From the NCBI GenBank assembly GCA_037951165.1, contig JBBDHG010000166.1:1321501-1385500 (forward strand): DNA of 64,000 nt, read 5' to 3'. A program made the position numbers and the translations under genes. This document shows positions 46,175 to 57,223 of the stretch, piece by piece. Each line of letters starts with the position of its first letter. Within the stretch, counting starts at the first letter, position 1. This stretch comes from Lophius americanus. Its lineage: Eukaryota > Chordata > Actinopteri > Lophiiformes > Lophiidae. Below the pieces are notes generated by a model, which saw nothing but the letters and a program-made list of their open reading frames with translations, did no database searches and had not been told where the DNA came from.

Positions 46175-47695
46175 TTTTTTTTAAATATGATTGCCCTGTA
46201 TTTGTTTACTGACAAATATAAACATATTGATATAGTCAATATTATGATAGTATGTACTCGCTTTTATCTCCTCATTTGAAAAAAGTTGTCTCTTTTACAG
46301 TTTTTATTACTTTATTGCCCTTTTTAAATACACATATAGTTAAATAAAAACAAGTTTAAATCTGCTGATGGGCGTTACACTATAAAAATGAACTATTTTA
46401 GTATTTTCCTCACCTTTTTTTTATTTATTTATTTTATCAGTCTGTTCAAAATATGTTGTCAAAAGACATGACATTTAATAAAAGACATTTTATGAAAGAA
46501 TTCAAATTGTTAAGTTGATTAAAACACACCTTGATGAAAAAAAACTTAAAAACAGGAAGCTGAAGTTTAGCACTTAATTACTTAAAAACGAAGGATGAAG
46601 CTGTTAAAAGGAACTTTTTTAGCGTACATTTCAATGTTTTGTAACACTTACGTCGCCATGCCTCCCTCTGGGTTAAGATCTGAGAATATAGGAAAAAAAA
46701 GGAAGAGTGAAGAAGCACTCTTCCTGGAACTTTTCGTGGAATTAACGTAAACTGTGCTGCTCATCAAAGCGGATTGCTTCATCGTTTTTGGAGTCAACTC
46801 CGCCGATGAAGAAAAAACAGCTTCACCTCCAGCACGCCTCATTTTATCAGACTAAAACAATAATAAAAGTTGAATCCTTGAATTATTCCGGAATAGCAGG
46901 AATTCTGCTGCAGAGGAAAGCAGATGACAAACAAAGCTAGTTCTTGTTTATTAAATGCCCGGAGGACATTAAACGCACCAGAAGCCAGAAAAGGAATTTC
47001 GTAATAGAGCAAGTGGCCTGAGTACATGTCACCGTCGCTGAGATGAGCTGTGACAGGCTCCCCGGACGCCATCCAGCCGGCACACAAACTGTGAGCGCTT
47101 CACCTCACAGGGAGGCTCCGAGGTGTCGATGCGACACGTTCTTGATACGATGCACGGTCGCCGGAATGATAAAAAAAACGATTACAGCGTTCCCACTATC
47201 TAATTAAAATCACGGATAAATATTTCACATTTGGTCTTCAGATCCATTTCCCACCGGGTTTTTTTTGGGCTTTGGTTGCCGCCAAGCTGCAGGGAAAATC
47301 TTGAATAAATGATGATGTGTGCAGGAAAACCGTCGTCTGCTCCAGGCTGCTTCGTGTGCAGCCAGATGCCATCGAGCTGCAGAGCCGTAAAATTGCACAC
47401 GACTATTGGGTCTCGCCTTTTTTACCTGTCGGCGTCTCCGATGAGGTAAAAGAGGCAGCGCAAGGTCAGCGGACGATGAGTTGCTGAAGAGGCTGAAGGG
47501 TGAAAGACAGTGTCGGCTCCACCGCACCGACAACTGTCAGACGACCCGTCATCACTCCCTCTCACCCTCTCACCTCTCACTCTTTAGTTTCTCCATATCA
47601 TGCGTTTTTGCCACGGCTAATATCTGGTTATTACATTTTGTCGTGGTTTGACCTATCAAACAAACACAATTTGGTCTCTTCTTTTTCTTCTTTTT
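46175..47695. other. Intergenic AT-rich DNA, nothing recognised
   Basis: No supported gene. Open frames on the minus strand (46648-47533) overlap each other and lack homology. Confidence 0.5.
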
Positions 47696-47696
47696 T

Positions 47697-47725
47697 TTGT
47701 GTGTGTGGTTGTGTGTTTTGTGTGT

Positions 47726-47761
<36 letters not shown>
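47697..47761. repeat. (GT)n microsatellite
   Basis: GT-rich tract with several T and A interruptions. Confidence 0.9.
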
Positions 47762-47762
<1 letters not shown>

Positions 47763-47764
47763 GG

Positions 47765-49440
47765 GGGGTTAATGTGTGTATATCAATTGCACTTCCATAT
47801 CTGTCAGGTGTGAGGCCAGGACATAACATGCAGTGGGCATATGATGATTTAGCTTAGCTTAGCTTAGCTAACCACAGCTTAGCTTAGTCTAGCCTAGCCT
47901 CCATAAAGGCTTGAAACAAGAGGAAACATCTAAGCCTGGATCTGTGAACGTTTACAAAAAAAAACAGCACTCCCTTCTCAACACATCATATTTAGAATGT
48001 CATATTTTTAACATTTTGGGATTTTTTTATCTACGGCATGAATTAGTTGGCGTGTGGCAGCGGAGAAGAATATGATTTTCCTGTATATGTTTACTCAGAT
48101 TTACTTTTGAATATTTCAATATAGTCCACCTACTCCCTTGTAGAGGGATCTTCTTACAACATGCCGGATTTCCAAGATATATAGTCTGATATCTTTGTGA
48201 ATTAGGGAACACATGGCATTTTAAAACATATGGATGGATAACACTGTCAGGGAATCTTCGGCGGATAAATCAACGGGTGATTCACGTCGGCTTGTGATTT
48301 AAGACGAAGGCCAACGGCTTATGGAGCGCTTCCTCTTCCTGTATGTTCAAGGTCGCTGTGTTCTATCCACGCTGTCTTCCTCTATAAGATCCATCATGAC
48401 TCATGACTTCATTTTTAAAAATGTCCCATATGTATGTCACTTGAGGTGATTTACCGCCTCTGTCTGAGAGGCACATTTTCAGCCCCACCCCGGTTTCTAT
48501 CTAACATCAGCTCTAATTTTTATTTTTTCCCTCTCTCTTCTGCCGCTCTGGATCTCTGGCAAGCTCTAAATCCCTATGTAGTTTCACGCAGCGAAAACTA
48601 CTCTCATATGTCAGACAGAAAAGCAGATAAATCTTACTTATTCCCCGAGAGTACGGCGAGGGAGACGTGCGAGGCGGCATCACGGGCTTTGAGAGACTAA
48701 ATCAAACACAAGGAGAGAAACCGGAATTTTTCCGGGGACACGATTACGACTCCCCATACTGTGGCGTCAGGAGAGCCTAAAAAGGAAGAAGAACTTTGTC
48801 TTTGTGGGATACGTGATGGATTATTTCCATCACAGCCGAACACTGCCACCGAGGTGGTTAACGTGGGATGGATGATGAAGGAGGCCTTTTATGGTCCAGG
48901 GTTCCTATAACATGATGTTTTTTCACTGGTTAAGCTTTACATCACTGCCGTCCTCGCACAGGGGAATGTCTACCGCCAGCTCCTGCACAACGTTGAATTT
49001 TACAGCGGTGGGGTCTCTCGGTGGGCCTGCCGCCCCCCATAGCATGTCTCCTAATGGATTTGTGCATTGGGCTCAGGAAGGCCTGTGTTCTCATGCATAT
49101 GATGTGTTCCTCTACATATCCCAGAAGGCCGTGGGATACGATACAGAGAGGAGTTGTTCATGTGGTGGTCTAACGAAGCCGGTGAGACCAGGACTGTAAG
49201 GTGATGGGAATTCTCTCAAGCGTATTTATTGTACGATATTCCAACCCGAGGGCGATGTTTGTGGTGTTTGTTTACAGTAAACGGATGTATTACCCCCTGT
49301 GCAGTAAATTATACGAGATAATCCGGCGCTGGTCTCACAGACGTCCAGACTCACAGAGTCCGGATGTTAGAGTTCACTCCAAGAAAATGTATTTCTTACA
49401 TTTACTTAACTTAAATATGTCAACCAGTCCAAGACCCGTT
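47765..49440. other. Intergenic DNA, nothing recognised
   Basis: Includes a short (TTAGC)n-type run near 47850-47885. No supported gene. Confidence 0.5.
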
Positions 49441-49444
49441 TATG

Positions 49445-50150
49445 TATGATGAGGCCGACGCGTTCGTCCCCGACAGCAAGGTTACATCCCTGAAAGTCCC
49501 CAATCCCCTGCTTTATTCAAGCAGTCCCCTGATTGAACTCCTATAATTAAATGTGAAGTGATATCTGTAAAACATTTAGTTTTTTTAAGGAAAATGTCCC
49601 CCTAGTGAGTAAAATATGAACTATAAGAGTAAAATATGATTTATTCAAGGTAGATCTCCACAAGTCCATTAATATGCATCAAATTTGGACTATATCGGAC
49701 AGAGGGTGAGAAATTACGGCCCAAATGGGTTTGGATATAAAGCTCCCCCTAGTGTCGGAAATATAGAATCAAGATTTTCCAAAATCAATCCAGCTCTTCC
49801 TCACACTAATGTCTATGTGGGTCTAAAATTTGAAAATGATCCATGAAACACTTTTTGAGTTATGTCTGGAAAACAGTGTGTTTCGTAAAAAAAGAAAAGC
49901 TCCCAATGAGCTTAATATGAACTATAAAAGTAAAATACGAACTATAAGAGTAAAATATGATAAAGAACAGATTTCTTCCAGTCGATGAAGTTGCATCAAA
50001 TTTGGACTGAATCAGACCAAGGTTGATAAATTAAGGCCCAAAACAGTTGGAGATGAAGCCTCCCTTAGTGTTGGAAATATACAGCGTGGCGTAAGAGGCG
50101 ATGGTGATGACGATTCCATAACATCCTCGCCCTATCAGGAATAAACTCAG
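49445..50150 (-). repeat. Repeat family R1, most complete copy, - orientation
   Basis: Begins 'gatgaggccgacgcgttcgtccccgacagcaagg' and ends 'gatgacgattccataacatcctcgccc'. Inside are two box units ('cctagtgtcggaaatatagaa', 'ccttagtgttggaaatataca') with 'agtaaaatatgaactataagag' repeated several times, indicating an internally duplicated structure. Confidence 0.65.
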
Positions 50151-50984
50151 TCGGGAACGTGAGGAAATGTAATAAAAAGTAGAATGAAATGTTGATTTCC
50201 ACCTACAGGTTCAGTGCAAGACGATACGAAGTTGCATTTTGTCATTCAAAGGTGAAAATCCTCTCACCTTTACTAGTAAATATGAAAAGCTATGAATAGC
50301 GCGGAGCTATTTTAAAAGTGTTGCCTTAGCGTCTTCCTCACGGAGAGTTCCTCGTAGTGAGGTTTTAAATATTTCCTGAAGGGCACTGCGTCCGCTGGTG
50401 CAAACAACAGGTGTGGACCGGGGGTCGCCTCATGCCTGACATGGACAGCTGGTGACACATGGAATGGAAAAGGTATCTCTCAGATTCCAGTCCAGATTGA
50501 GAGCCATGGGAAATACCCTGCAAAGGGTCAAAGGTTAAAAAGCCGTTAATAGAAATAGAATCTGATATTGAGCTTTTCACGTAGCCTCTTGGCCACGTCC
50601 ACACGATGTTATTCCACTGAGATAAGGACTTCTGTTGAGCTCAATCTCTGTAGGAAGTTGTTTTATTAAGATTCATAATCCCACCATAACGTGGGGGGGG
50701 ACATATGTGCCCAGTTCTGCACCAGTACCGTCCTCTGTGGTCTGTGGTCGGCTCCCAGAGCTCACTGCAATAAAGCATCTAATTAAGTTTTCAAGGAGAG
50801 AAGATGGAGCGGTGCATTCATTCCGAAGCATTGGAAGAATGTAATTTCGATCAGGAATAATTACTGGTGACCTGTTTATGGAAAGAGGTCACTGTTTATT
50901 TTCGCTCTGGAAAACAATTCTACGCGGAAGAGCTGCTGGAATGATGGTTACATTCTGAAACATAAAGGCCAAACATGAGGCACA

Positions 50985-51001
50985 AGATAAGATAAGATAA
51001 G

Positions 51002-51033
<32 letters not shown>

Positions 51034-51295
51034 AGATAAAGAGAAGAGAAGAGAAGAGAAGAGAAGAGAAGAGAAGAGAAGAGAAGAGAAGAGAAGAGAA
51101 GAGAAGATAGGATAAGATAAGTTAGAGTATGATAAGATAAGATAAGATAAGATAAGATATGATAAAATAAGATAAGATAAAATAAGATAAGATAAGATAA
51201 GATAAGATAAGATAAGATAAGATAAAGAGAAGAGAAGAGAAGAGAAGAGAAAATAAGATAAGATAAGATAAGATAAGATAAGATAAGATAAGATA

Positions 51296-51327
<32 letters not shown>

Positions 51328-51533
51328 ATAAGATAAGTTAGAGTATGATAAGATAAGATAAGATAAGATAAGATATGATAAAATAAGATAAGATAAAATA
51401 AGATAAGATAAGATAAGATAAGATAAGATAAAGAGAAGAGAAGAGAAGAGAAGAGAAAATAAGATAAGATAAGATAGGATAAGATAAGATAAGATAAGAT
51501 AAGATAAGATAAGATAAGATAAGATAAGATAAG
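50985..51533 (+). repeat. GATAA/GAGAA pentanucleotide satellite with higher-order repeat
   Basis: About 110 tandem pentamers, mainly GATAA, with two blocks of GAGAA. A marker stretch 'agataggataagataagttagagtatgataag' occurs twice, with GAGTAT at 51125 and 51341, giving a 216-base higher-order repeat. The minus-strand Leu/Ile/Ser/Tyr open frame through it is a by-product of the pentamer lacking stops. Confidence 0.97.
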
Positions 51534-51534
51534 T

Positions 51535-51645
51535 GTTGGAATATATACAACAACATTTTTCCCAAATCAAACCAGTTCTTCCTAGCACTAAGGTCCATAA
51601 TGCGAAGTCTGTAGGTATACGTTTGAAAACGATACGTGGAATTTT
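51535..51645 (-). repeat. Repeat family R1, short fragment
   Basis: 'aaccagttcttcctagcactaaggtcca' and 'cgtttgaaaacgatacgtgg' match the R1 minus-orientation block. It abuts the pentanucleotide array. Confidence 0.5.
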
Positions 51646-51742
51646 TATTTTTTTTGGAGGGGGGGTTGTTTTCCATAATACTGAGAAGTTTACAGATGTT
51701 GAAAGATCGGAGTCTCCTGAGGATGTTGGCGCCGGCTTCCCA

Positions 51743-51783
51743 CTCCTCCTCCTCCTCCTCCTCCTCCTCCTCCTCCTCCTCCT
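51743..51783. repeat. (TCC)n microsatellite
   Basis: About 13 perfect TCC units, intergenic. Confidence 0.95.
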
Positions 51784-52095
51784 GGTCCTCCAACCAGAGT
51801 TCTGCTGGTATCGCAACAGCAAAAACGCAGAGTAAAATAATTATTGCCAATAAAAAATGGAATAAAAAATCCTGGTCCAGACACTGAAAAGTAGAAGGTT
51901 TTTAGTTCAGGGGCAACGCCGTGATTTAACGACTGCAGCCCGTTGAATTAAAGACGTTCTCTTTTTCAAACTACCTTCAGTGTCCAGATCTGGATTTTAT
52001 TATTCCCTTTAGTTGGTCGTAATTCTTCCACACTACTTTGAATGTGCATTTAAATGGTGCCAGGCATGATAGAGGACAGAGAACACACAGTCAGT

Positions 52096-52355
52096 GTAGA
52101 GCAGCAGCACGGTTGCCTCACAGTAAAAAGGTTCTGGGTTCAAATCCAACACTGGCTATTGGGCTTCGGAAAAAAAAAAACACACACACGTGGAAAAAAC
52201 TTAATATTTTGGCGGATTGTTTGTTCCAAATTGTCCGTAGGTGTGAATGGTTGTTTCTATATGTCGGCCTTTTTGATGAACTGGCAGCTCAGTCGATGGC
52301 TCCAGAACCTCACAACCCAGAACAGGATAAGTGGTTACAGAAAATGGATAGTTTT
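52096..52355 (+). mobile_element. tRNA-derived SINE-like repeat, + orientation
   Basis: 'agcagcacggttgcctcacagtaaaaaggttctgggttcaaatcc' is the tRNA-related head with a B-box-like GGTTCAAATCC. It is followed by 'ggtgtgaatggttgtttctatatg', 'gatgaactggcagct' and the tail 'gaacaggataagtggttacagaaaatggata'. This is the same repeat as 26651-26955 in the opposite sense, and nearly full length. Confidence 0.7.
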
Positions 52356-52359
52356 ATGT

Positions 52360-53580
52360 TTCAGTATCAAACTTCACTGAGTCAGAGTCTGAGGTGTTTT
52401 GTTTTTTAATTGCACTGCAGTAAAATTGCCACATGAAGTATGAAATTATGATTTGAAGGACAAGTTACTGTTTTGTCCTTAAAATCCTTTGATTTTTGTC
52501 ACTTTTGTCACTTAACGACTTTCCAAATAAAACGTGTTCTGGGGCTGAGCATCATTTTTCTTAGCGAGTCTCACCAACTCACTTTTGTGAAGGCTTCACA
52601 GAGAGGGAATCGACTGGATCCTGAGAACTTATCAATCATGATGTAATCGCCAACACGGTCCTAAAGACCATAAATCCATTTTTCGCTGCTGTGTTAAAGA
52701 AGAGAGCTTTGGAAATTCTTTGTGATTTTCATATCTTTATAATAGACCGATTGTGGATGAGAAATGCGATGATCCATCTACAACGACCCCGAGGTTCTCC
52801 TTGGAGCAAATGGTCCGGACAGGAGGAAGGTCATAAGTCCTGACAAACGTCACACTTCACACTTCACTTCTTTGTAATGTAAGTTCTTTTGAAAAAGAGG
52901 ACTATTCAAAACTTATATATAGTTCTTTATATCAGTTACGAGTTATGAGTTATTAAAAGGCATATCTTTGTTTTACATAGATATGCATTTTAAACAATCC
53001 TGTCAAATTAACTTAGAAAACTGTTATGTGCCACTTTGTTCATCTGAACAATCGTTACAGTATATAAAACAATTTTTTATTTGACAAGATTGTAATTTCT
53101 GTATTGAACAAGCTGACACTGTTGGTAAATTATTTAAAAAAATAATTTGTCACAAATTGACAACTAAATCAAATTATTTTGAAAATGTATATATATTTTT
53201 TCTATTTGTTTTTTTATCTTAATATATTAATATTGTCAATAACCCTTAGAAAATATAATAAATAAATTAACAAAATGGTTGGGGGAAAGTATACACAAAT
53301 ATACAAAAAAACAGGTGTTATATAAAAGTTGATGCAAAATACATTACAGGTGTTATATATAAAATCTGCAAAGTGTTCATACAATTTTTCAGATAGAGGA
53401 AAATTGATTAAAAGTATAATATCTACCACTTATTATTAATATTAATGATAAAAATAATTATAATAATGATTGTAATAATAATAATTAGAAGGAGATGAAG
53501 TATTTAACAAGTTTATTCAAAACCAACGATTCATAAATAGATTAATGCTTTTAAATTCACATTTCCCTCAAAAATACTTT
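52360..53580. other. Intergenic AT-rich DNA
   Basis: No supported gene; low-complexity AT-rich runs from 52900 to 53500. Confidence 0.5.
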
Positions 53581-53588
53581 TTAACTGT

Positions 53589-53769
53589 CCAATCAACGCC
53601 ATGGGTCTGATCTCGCGAGACTAATCGAGGTAACATTTATCATGTGACGTTCCCATGATTCCTTGCGGAAAAACGATTTCCGCAGTCAAAACAAGTCGAC
53701 CAAGAAGCTTACATTGATTCACAATATTTCTTTTGTATTCGTTTTATCTGTCCTTCTGTCAACTCTACT
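53589..53769 (+). promoter_or_regulatory. vma21: vma21 promoter: CCAAT box, TCTCGCGAGA palindrome, M-box-like E-box
   Basis: CCAATCA at 53589-53595 fits an NF-Y site. TCTCGCGAGA at 53611-53620 is a perfect 10-base palindrome known as a core element of housekeeping promoters (bound by BANP, family knowledge). TCATGTGA at 53640-53647 fits an M-box/E-box of MITF/TFE factors. All lie 120-180 bases before the vma21 ATG in otherwise AT-rich DNA. No TATA box is evident. Confidence 0.6.
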
Positions 53770-53831
53770 ATGGACGTGTCTATGAAAGGAGCACCGGATG
53801 CTGCCGGCGGGCCACCGCCATATTTCAGAGG
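53770..53831 (+). CDS. vma21: vma21 exon 1
   Basis: Encodes residues 1-20 and two bases of Gly21: a short cytosolic N-terminus, MDVSMKGAPDAAGGPPPYFR. The next exon continues the frame into the conserved NE-S-L motif. The donor is GTGAGT at 53832. The resulting protein reads FRGNENSL, one Gly more than the human FRNESSL, which needs a transcript to confirm. The ATG is the first in frame below the promoter motifs; a second in-frame ATG at codon 5 is possible. Confidence 0.85.
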
Positions 53832-54149
53832 GTGAGTTATAAACCAGGAACTTTAATATCAGCTAATCGATGCTAGCTAGCCTCGAAACTACGTTTGCTA
53901 GCTTCTGAACGCCTGACCCCCTCCGCATTGAGCATGCGCCAAAGTGTACAAAAGCCTTTTATTTAATGTGTTTTTTTCTGCAGGAACACAGCATTAATTA
54001 TTTAGCAGGAAATTCCCACTTTAGCACAATAGTGGTGTGTCATCATGTTGGAAGTTCGTATCTCCTGAACAGTGCGGTCGCTGTCTGGTGGATACTCATG
54101 AACTTGTATGGCTTATCTTATCTCTTATCTCTTATCTTATCCCATGCAG
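53832..54149 (+). other. vma21: vma21 intron 1
   Basis: 318 bases, GT-AG. Its 3' end is a TTATC/TCTTA pentanucleotide-like tract (54112-54142) serving as polypyrimidine tract. Confidence 0.85.
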
Positions 54150-54259
54150 AAATGAAAACTCCCTGGTGTCAGCCCTCAAGACACTGCTGTTCTTCACTAT
54201 CCTCATGGTAACCCTGCCCATCGGACTCTACTTCACATCAAAAGCCTACATCTTTGAGG
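54150..54259 (+). CDS. vma21: vma21 exon 2: first transmembrane segment
   Basis: Encodes Gly21 (shared codon) to residue 57 and one base of Gly58: NENSLVSALKTLLFFTILMV and TLPIGLYFTSKAYIFE. TM1 spans about residues 32-51. The wording SALKTLLFFT-LM-T-PIGLYFT-K-YIFEG is diagnostic of vertebrate VMA21. The acceptor is CATGCAG at 54149 and the donor GTAAAA at 54260. The acceptor's pyrimidine tract is a run of TTATC/TCTTA units (54112-54142). Confidence 0.95.
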
Positions 54260-55419
54260 GTAAAAGCTCGAAAAAACAAACAAACCTTGAGTGTTTTTTT
54301 CAGGACACTGGTAGACTGACCATTGCGTGTTTCAATTGTCCAGATGAGAGAAAGTCATGTCTGCAGTAGATAGACACTTTATATAGAAACCAGATGAAGT
54401 GAGGATCTTTAGCTCCATGACCATACTGATTTAGAATTACTTTAAAATGTCAGTCACCTGACAGCAACATGTGGAATGGATGATGAACATGTTAGTGACC
54501 TGCCAGTGGTCACACTTATGTAAAGGGAAGGATATGCAGTGTTGTGAGAATTAGCTACACTTTAACAGAAAATCTGCATTATTTACGGTGAAATACCAGG
54601 ATCAGTGGTTTCCAGAATTTCCCGGTTAAAAATATGATTCCTGGGTACAGCAGATTATGCTAAATTACCATGGAAAAATAAATTCAGTAGACATGTACAG
54701 TAACAAATTCAGTAAACAAATTCATTTACATAGATTCATAGTAAATTACAATGAATTCAGACTTTGTTTAACCTTGAAATCAACTTTATTTAACAAATGT
54801 ACACCATACCATTAACATCTTGTTTTAACTCTTATCAGTGAAATCTATAATTTAAACAGAATATGCAGTCGATATTACACTAGATGTTTTTCGTGTGACA
54901 TTATGGAAAATGTCTGTTAATTTTAGCCAAATGCTGTTTTTACAACAGAGCGCGTCATCTCTCCTCTCGGGAAGCGATCACTCAAGAACTTGCAGTGCCT
55001 CGTCGAGTTGATTTCAGTGGGTGAACTGAGCGTACCTGAAGAGAACGAGCGCCTGATTCCCGGTCACATTTCCTCTCGAGGTGCTCAGTGTCGGCTTAGG
55101 AAAAGTTCAGGCAGTGAAGGAGGGGGCTTTCAGGCTTGAGGCATCACACTACCTCCTCTGGCTTGCTTTCTCGTTATAATACCCACCTTCTTCCTTTACT
55201 CCTTGGCCCAGTGTTGATCTTGACATGCTCATTATATTTCCTTGCCGGCAATGTGAAAGGATCCGCATGAACTCTGACCTGTCAGCAGCTACACAACTCC
55301 GTATTCAGCTAGCTCTGATGAACGGCGTGTTCTGACACTTCAAAGCAGGCCGTCTTTTTGTCCCTATATACATCGAAGAGTCTTGGGCAACCATGACCCG
55401 GTTGTCGTTCTGTGATTGT

Positions 55420-55668
55420 CCATAGACAACTTTTAGCAGGTACTACTGCAGACTAAGAAAACCCAGCATGACTTGCTGGTTTGGACACGCTCTGACCTAA
55501 AAAAATCTATCAGTCATAGCTTTTAATTTCTCCTGACTAAGACATCCACTTCAAGGACAAAATGTTTGCCTGCTTATAAATATATCCAGTGACAGGTGCC
55601 ATCGTAACAAGTTTATCAAGAGTGTTTTCTTCACCTGTCAGTAGTTATGGCTGGGGTAGATACAAATA
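55420..55668 (+). mobile_element. Tc1-like element, right-end relic
   Basis: 'cacttcaaggacaaaatgtttgcctgctta', 'atatatccagtgacaggtgccatcgtaacaag' and 'cttcacctgtcagtagttatggctgg' match the ordered right-end blocks at 38210-38346. Confidence 0.55.
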
Positions 55669-56394
55669 ACACCTTCAGCGTGACACACTGTCTTTGGGAT
55701 GTTAAAGTATCCAGACATTCACATTTCAAATAGTTTTCCTTACTATCTGCATTTCTATTGAGACCATGCTGGAAATTCTGTCATGTTATAATTGATTATT
55801 TATTGCAATGTCGATCCTTGTCGTCATGCAGAACATTTTCCTGACCCTTCATTGAGAAACCATTTCTACTGTGTTCTTCATCAAGTATTCACCACTCTTG
55901 GAGTTTTTGTTTTTTTTCAACATTTGTCAGTGTTGCAACATGGAATTGAAATTTATTTGTTTCAATTAACATATCATCAATTTAGATGGCACAAAATCCT
56001 TGAAGCATAACCAAGACATGGCAGCAGATTGCCAGACCTAAAAACCGTCGGATTGTAGAAGAGTAAAAACCTGAGCATCCTCGAAAGAGCCAAAATCCAC
56101 TCCAATATGTAATACAAGATAGGTTATAAATGTGGTCGAGCAATAATATCTGCTCTATGATTAGAGGTAGAGTGACATCACCTATAATCTGTGTGTGCAT
56201 ACACACCTGCACGGACACTCCCACTGCAAAAGTGCAAATATATTTTGTATATGCAAAGCAAGCACATGGATTGTGGCTTTTCCTCTCAAAGACAGTACAT
56301 TCTTTGTGTTAAACCATTCCAATGTACTTCACAAAGTGTTCAATTGCTGATAGAAACAGTTTTTTGTTTTTTTTCAATCCCCCATAGCCCGATC

Positions 56395-56605
56395 ATTACG
56401 CTGTTGTACTCTTTGTTGTGGTCTGGGTCGATCTGCAGCATTTTGACCACGGGTTTTTCACCTGCGGCCAGAAAAAGTTTAAATGTTTTGTCTCATCTGA
56501 CCAGATTTCCCTTTTCTACAGTTTATCCTTTATGTGGCTTGTGGTGAACGCCAAAGGGGAATTCTTTAATGCTTCATTGCAGCAATAGTGTTCCCTGTAT
56601 GAACC
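56395..56605 (-). mobile_element. DNA-transposon-like relic (TCATCTGACCAGA...GGCTTGTGGTGAACGCCAAA)
   Basis: Blocks 'ttgtctcatctgaccagatttcccttttctacag', 'tatgtggcttgtggtgaacgccaaagggg' and 'cttttTATAAAGGCC' resemble a dispersed teleost transposase-derived sequence. I cannot assign the family with confidence, and the strand is assumed. Confidence 0.35.
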
Positions 56606-56880
56606 TTTTTATAAAGGCCTTAAGTGGCCAAGAATGGAGCTCTGGGGGACACCACAGGTCGGATGCTTCCTCCTCGGTCAGAAGAACCGAGGAGGAAGCA
56701 TCAAGCATGGCTAGGAGGAAGTCCTATCTGATAGGAAGCTTCATTTTTCTTTAGAGCACACTAGAGTCTTTGAGGAATTATTAAACACAATAATAACTTT
56801 GTACAATCTGAAAAGGTATTAAATCGTTAAGTTTTCTTCATTAAGATACTTTACCAATAGGTCGAGCTAATCTTATACTT
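56600..56880 (-). mobile_element. Family P element, copy G, truncated, with 17-bp hairpin
   Basis: Minus-sense RT fragment at 56628-56660 ('ggccaagaatggagctctgggggacaccac'), followed by a unique perfect hairpin (56662-56702), then 'ctaggaggaagtcctatctgataggaag' and 'tgaggaattattaaacacaataataactttgtac'. No terminal repeats remain. Confidence 0.5.
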
Positions 56881-57080
56881 CTACAGCCACAGTGGAGCCG
56901 TAATGGTCGTCTGACTTCGCTGTGGTTCTACTACGGATGCCATTTTGTTTCTTTAGAATAGTTGAGCCAACAGCGCTGACTTTCACTGAGGTGAGAGAGG
57001 CCTGCAGTTTCATGGATATTGTCTTTGGATCATCTGTGAATCTCAAGAACAAGTTAAATGTCATCCTCTTCCTTCTGCAG

Positions 57081-57223
57081 GTTCGATGAAGATGTCCAGC
57101 TCTGACAGCTACTTCTACGCAGCCATCGTTGCTGTGCTCGCCGTCCACGTGGTTTTGGCCTTGTTTGTTTACGTGGCGTGGAACGAGGGCACGCCACCCA
57201 AAGGGAAGGGTAAAGATGACTAA
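57081..57223 (+). CDS. vma21: vma21 exon 3: second transmembrane segment and ER-retrieval tail
   Basis: Completes Gly58 and runs to Asp104 and the TAA stop (57221-57223). A luminal loop (SMKMSSSDSYFYA) leads to TM2 (about 70-91: AAIVAVLAVHVVLALFVYVAW), then a short cytosolic tail NEGTPPKGKGKDD. VMA21 is an ER chaperone that helps assemble the V0 sector of the V-ATPase and is then retrieved to the ER (family knowledge). The tail has Lys at -3 and -5, a KxKxx COPI retrieval pattern. The full length, 104 residues, is close to human (101). The acceptor is TTCTGCAG at 57080. Both neighbouring genes are far away, so it is transcribed on its own. Confidence 0.95.

Larger units (their letters stand above)
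54260..57080 (+). other. vma21: vma21 intron 2
   Basis: 2,821 bases, GT-AG. Holds Tc1-like relics and one family P element (listed separately); the rest is unremarkable. Confidence 0.85.

Noticed and set aside
50920..51822. 300-codon minus-strand open frame rich in Leu-Ser-Tyr-Ile
   Set aside because: It is a translation of the GATAA pentanucleotide array, which has no stop in that frame; not a protein gene.
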